This document shows positions 59,931 through 64,000 of a stretch of 64,000 bases of DNA, in pieces (positions within the stretch are counted from its first letter, which is position 1; every line of letters starts with the position of its first letter). Origin of the DNA: Harmothoe impar (lineage: Eukaryota; Annelida; Polychaeta; Phyllodocida; Polynoidae). The position numbers were made by a program, and so were the translations under genes. The notes under the pieces were generated by a model, which saw only the letters and a program-made list of their open reading frames with translations, was not told where the DNA came from and did no database searches. The DNA is taken from NCBI GenBank assembly GCA_947462335.1, contig OX381708.1, positions 868,001-932,000 on the forward strand, read 5' to 3'.

Positions 59931-60042
59931 CTCGCGTAGAAGCCGCGGCTTGTACGCGAGTCAGACTCAGCTTTCTTTTGATATCAAAACATGCCTATAT
60001 AGGGTGCGGCTTATACGAGAGTTTTTGTTAGTATACTACGGT
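59931..60042. mobile_element. ACCGTAAATTCTCGCG-type MITE in the 3.7-kb unit
   Basis: Starts ACCGTAAATT, ends ACTACGGT, with CCGCGGCTTGTACGCGAGT and GCGGCTTATACGAGAGT facing inside. Related fragments occur near 15032, 25565, 34080 and 34510. Confidence 0.6.
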
Positions 60043-61265
60043 ACCAAAATCGCAATATTCAGAACCCCTCTGCGGCTTATATAATTTGTCAAAGTTATAT
60101 TCTCACCACTCTTTTGGAATGGTCGCGTTCATACTTTAAGAACTAATCATGACCTTATACTTATTTCACAATTTGAATTAGTCAAATGAAACAAAAATTA
60201 TCATCCATGCATTTCAATTCATCATCTATACCATGATATATAAATCACACTGAGATATAAGTCACGACTATGCACGTGTGTTGGGTTGGTTTACCACGCA
60301 TGTCGTCTGCACTGGATGTGGTGCCTCCCCCTGGTGTTGGTGAGGGGAAGCATTTGTGCCACTGGATTGAGGCCCACAGTGAAGGTGCAGGCCTCTCCTG
60401 GTTGGTTGATATGTGCTTCTACATGTTAAATGAACCTGGACCACAGGGGGTGCCCAGATTGGTTTCAGGGTGTTTAAAGATGTGGGTTTGGCCTTGTGGA
60501 GTGAGAATGACTTTTATAAATGGGCCCAAAAGTGAAATTTCCGAGTATCGCGATGTCCGCGAAAAGCGTCTTCCACTCAGTCTAGGGCTTGGCCGAGGCC
60601 AGAAATGGAATGCTGACGAAATTCTGATCGAAATGCACTATTTACATGTCCAGATCGGCCAAGATTTAATTTTTTCAATTTTTTGCCAGCCATGTGTATC
60701 TGGGTGGTAATTTTCGGTTTTTGACAAGTTATTAAAACATCTCTCATCATGATGAGAATTTATTCTGGCTCATTTGTCATTTCTAACACAATTTCAAAAA
60801 AAATACCAAACTATTTCCACCACCCAGAACTCGTCTGGTATTCGCTGCAGAGTGTTTCTTCCCCTAATTATGCACTCACACACCCCATATTGAAAAAATC
60901 TAACCTAGGCCGATCTGGACATGTCAATAGTCCATTTCAATCAGAATTTCGTCAGGATTCCATTTCTGGCCTCAGCCAAGCCATAAACAGCGTGCAACAC
61001 GCTTTCCGCGGACATCGCGGTACTCGGAAACTTCACGATAACGCGTGTTCCGCTAGACTTAGGGCATGGATGAGGCCAGAAATGGAATCGTGACAAAATT
61101 CTGATCGAAATGCACTATTTGCACGTCCAAATCGGACAAGAATTAGATTTTTACCTGATTTATACATTAATTAAATACCGAAAGGTGTGGCGGTGTGTGC
61201 CCGGGTGAGGCGCAGCATCGGCTGACTAGGTGTGTAACCAATCTCTCCCCTTGTTGTGCCTGCAG

Positions 61266-61415
61266 GAGGGCAGGAAACTGACGCGCTACCTCGACAACAA
61301 AGTGGTCAGCACCAAGGGAGAGAAGTTCACGGAGGTCAAGAACGCCGAGGAGGAGGAGCAGCGCAAGAAGACCACGGTCAACATAAAGCCGGCTAAACAG
61401 TACCGCTTCCACTGA
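61266..61415 (+). CDS. Terminal coding exon, array copy 10 (3.7-kb unit)
   Basis: Same codons and stop; the unit is nearly identical to that of copy 9 apart from C-run length. Confidence 0.7.
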   Translation, partial: EGRKLTRYLDNKVVSTKGEKFTEVKNAEEEEQRKKTTVNIKPAKQYRFH

Positions 61416-62163
61416 CACAGGCTGCCCCGGGTGAGGCGCGGCATCGGCTGATGGTGGCGCCGTCTGGTGGTTGCGTGTGGCACTAGCGTGCAGCAGTGGC
61501 AGCAGCAGGGCGGCAGGCAGCAGGAGAGGGTCAGCTGACACACCACCGGGCCCCACACTTAGTTCTACTCCGCTACATTCAACATAAACTCTGTTTTTGT
61601 GCTGCTGGCCTCTGCTGCCGCGGCCGCTGACGGTGCGTCTCCAGAACGCTGCACGTGGTTTTTATCTAGGTTGTTCTGTGTTCTACATCATGTCGATATA
61701 CGTTGTTGTGGTGCGCAGTACCCCGCTCCTCCCCCCACTGTACCATAGCGCGCTGGTAGTAACCAGGGCTTGTACCACAGTAGGAGTTACAACCTTGGCT
61801 TCCCTAGAGTTGTTCTGTCTCATATAGACCTTACTGCATTATACATTAGACAGCGCGAGCGGTGACTACCGAGAAGGCACACGTCTGGGATTGGTGACCA
61901 GCTGTATGACAAGTTGGTGCCACATGAACAGGTTGCTGTAGGGTGGGCAGTGTGCTACATAATCATCATTATAGATATACTCCTCCTCCCCCTTCCCCCC
62001 AGCACCTGCCATCATTGTACATGTACTTATGACCCCCCCTCCCCACCTCCCTTAGCCTGTCTTATTCACCCAGCACCACCATATATGGACATCACACTAT
62101 GTACCTATTAACCCCCCCCCCCCCCCCCCCCCCAGTCTGTCTTCCCCAAGCACCACTCTCCCT

Positions 62164-62299
62164 GCCGTGATACCATATATGGACATAACTCCTGCCCTAG
62201 CTGCCCGGATACCATATATGGACATAACTCCTGCCCTAGCTGCCCTGATACCATATATGGACATTACCCCTGCCATGACTACCCTGATACCATATATGG
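62164..62299 (+). repeat. 39-bp CArG minisatellite, copy 10 (contracted)
   Basis: Four boxes, as in copy 9. Confidence 0.9.
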
Positions 62300-63108
62300 A
62301 CATAACCCTTCTCCCTGCCCTATTATACAAAAACAAGAGTTAACTTTTACTTTTACTTTTTTATGAACTTATGTTAATTATGTTTTTGACCCACAGTTGA
62401 CAAAGTGTGAGTTGTTCTACAGTGAAGGGCATAACTCATGAACAAAGCCTGTATTGGCTGTTCTAAGCTGTATCTATTTCTGTCAACATGTTTATGTTCA
62501 CATATATAGCAGGGTTATGATTTTAGGTCTGATGCATCTTAGCCTATGAATATCTTATGAACTATTTAAGTTGCTTTGGTGTTAGCAGCTGAAAGACAGT
62601 GTTTTATAAACTTTTTAATCCATTTTTCATGCCCAAACTAGTTTTCCTAAGTCTATGATATTTGATGTAGTTGCTGACAGTTTGGGTAATTATGTTGTAC
62701 CCGATGTCAAGTGTAGTGTTTTTACGTTTACTTTGTCTTACCTTGTAAATGCTTTCTCTACGTGTGTGACAAGAACAGAGATTTTAGTACTGCATGTGTT
62801 CAGGTAACCAGTGCTACAATGTAAAGCGCTGCTCAGAACTAGTCGTGGATTCAGCGTGTACATCCTGGGTGCCGTCTTCATTCCACGTCCTGGCGCATCC
62901 AGGCACCCCCGCCCCCGCGCTCTTACACTGCCCACCAACCCCACTCTATACTATTGTATCTTCTATATTTATTTTAAAATAAAAACTATCAAACCAGTTG
63001 TGTACTTTTGCCTTAGTCTTTGAAATGAGAGAGAACAGAATGTCAGTGATTTATGCACAATGAGAATGAAACAAACAAACAATGAACACAGAGCTATGAG
63101 TCGTACAC

Positions 63109-63114
63109 TTTATT
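63109..63114 (-). terminator. Polyadenylation signal of the convergent exon, second copy
   Basis: TTTATT on the plus strand, exactly 3697 bases from the first copy. Confidence 0.6.
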
Positions 63115-63237
63115 ACAGGCACCTTACACCAGTATATAAAGTTGTCCAGTAGACCACAGGAAAGGTGAACCTTCCCCGCCTCCTACCTCCTTTCTACAGT
63201 ATTTACAAATGTACAAAATAAAACATGGCAGCTCAGT

Positions 63238-63354
63238 TTACACAACTTTACACCCTCGACTTTTCGTCCCGTCTTCCACCTTCAAACGCATCATTTCGCT
63301 CTCCACAGCAACCCTCGTATTTGTAACTTTGGTGGAAACTTCCCAGATTTGTGT
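63238..63354 (-). CDS. Convergent CaaX-like terminal exon, second copy
   Basis: Identical in acceptor, codons and stop to 59541-59657. Confidence 0.5.
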   Translation of the reverse strand, partial: TQIWEVSTKVTNTRVAVESEMMRLKVEDGTKSRGCKVV

Positions 63355-63627
63355 CTGAAACAAACAAAGAATCTCAATTATTACAAATGAATGCCTGAGA
63401 GGAATTTATTATTGAAAAGGTATTTGAATGTAAATAGACAACTGTTTTCAACTGGTATAATATTTAGGGATATCTTCTTACATTAATCTATAAAGCATCA
63501 TATTGAGACATACTTCCTCTAATCTGAACTAAACATTAAAGCCCTATGAACTAGAGTAGACACATGAATCATGGTAGAAGAGTTGTTAGACTGAGCAGTG
63601 CCCCAGTGTTGGGACCTACCGTAAATT

Positions 63628-63739
63628 CTCGCGTAGAAGCCGCGGCTTGTACGCGAGTCAGACTCAGCTTTCTTTTGATATCAAAACATGCCTATATAGG
63701 GTGCGGCTTATACGAGAGTTTTTGTTAGTATACTACGGT
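63628..63739. mobile_element. ACCGTAAATTCTCGCG-type MITE, second copy
   Basis: Same sequence as 59931-60042, carried in the next 3.7-kb unit. Confidence 0.6.
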
Positions 63740-64000
63740 ACCAAAATCGCAATATTCAGAACCCCTCTGCGGCTTATATAATTTGTCAAAGTTATATTCT
63801 CACCACTCTTTTGGAATGGTCGCGTTCATACTTTAAGAACTAATCATGACCTTATACTTATTTCACAATTTGAATTAGTCAAATGAAACAAAAATTATCA
63901 TCCATGCATTTCAATTCATCATCTATACCATGATATATAAATCACACTGAGATATAAGTCACGACTATGCACGTGTGTTGGGTTGGTTTACCACGCATGT

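Larger units (their letters stand above)
34832..64000 (+). repeat. Tandem array of ~3-kb gene-tail units (at least ten copies)
   Basis: The start-to-start distances of the repeated exon are 3022, 3026, 3024, 3024, 3026, 2363, 2364, 2361 and 3700, with another 3.7-kb unit running off the end. Each unit holds intron sequence, one terminal exon, its long 3' UTR with AATAAA, a downstream region and an inverted-repeat block. Neighbouring units differ by a few substitutions and small indels. The 2.36-kb class lacks about 0.66 kb of the 3' UTR (with the 39-bp minisatellite). The 3.7-kb class has about 0.77 kb more, holding a convergent exon. The ORFs seen elsewhere in the unit are not conserved between classes. 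Confidence 0.95.

Overview
This is genomic DNA from an animal. It has GT-AG introns, AATAAA polyadenylation signals, non-LTR and LTR retroelement debris, many short inverted-repeat elements and very large minisatellites. Nothing looks bacterial (no operons, no ribosome-binding sites). A marine invertebrate such as amphioxus or a mollusc would fit the repeat load and a two-death-domain protein, but the species cannot be fixed from this sequence. Most open frames here are repeat translations or antisense shadows.

Layout. 0-3.2 kb: a Gag-like zinc-finger ORF, a polypurine tract and a 3' LTR-like region. 3.2-15.2 kb: repeat-rich DNA with a 3-kb CTGT-type satellite, a hAT-like element with terminal repeats and flanking duplication, the 3' end of a non-LTR retrotransposon, and several foldback or MITE-like elements. 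15.366-24.477 kb: the main find, a 9.1-kb Polinton/Maverick-like (adintovirus-like) provirus. It has long terminal inverted repeats beginning AG, a 6-bp CATGTC flanking duplication inside a minisatellite, a broken protein-primed DNA polymerase B gene (exonuclease motifs present, palm motifs missing), and an intact intronless gene for an alanine-rich protein with two tandem death domains. A second ORF is broken by one stop. 26.6-34.1 kb: the last four coding exons of an unrecognised minus-strand gene. Its 3' UTR and last intron are filled with minisatellites; the intronic one is 3.5 kb of a 25-bp unit carrying an AP-1 site and a 5' splice-site-like motif in nearly every copy. 34.63-34.83 kb: assembly gap. 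34.8-64 kb: a tandem array of at least ten units (3.02, 2.36 and 3.70 kb classes), each holding the same terminal exon (49 codons) of a plus-strand gene and its long 3' UTR. The two 3.7-kb units also hold the terminal exon of a convergent minus-strand gene ending in a CaaX-like motif.

How it fits together. The provirus looks defective for replication, with no intact polymerase and no recognisable integrase, ATPase, protease or capsid gene. Its death-domain gene nevertheless keeps a full reading frame, a TATA box and a strong start context, so it is the best candidate here for a mobile-element-borne cell-death or immune-signalling modulator. The gene-tail array is a separate phenomenon: duplication of a tail-to-tail interval without the upstream exons of either gene.
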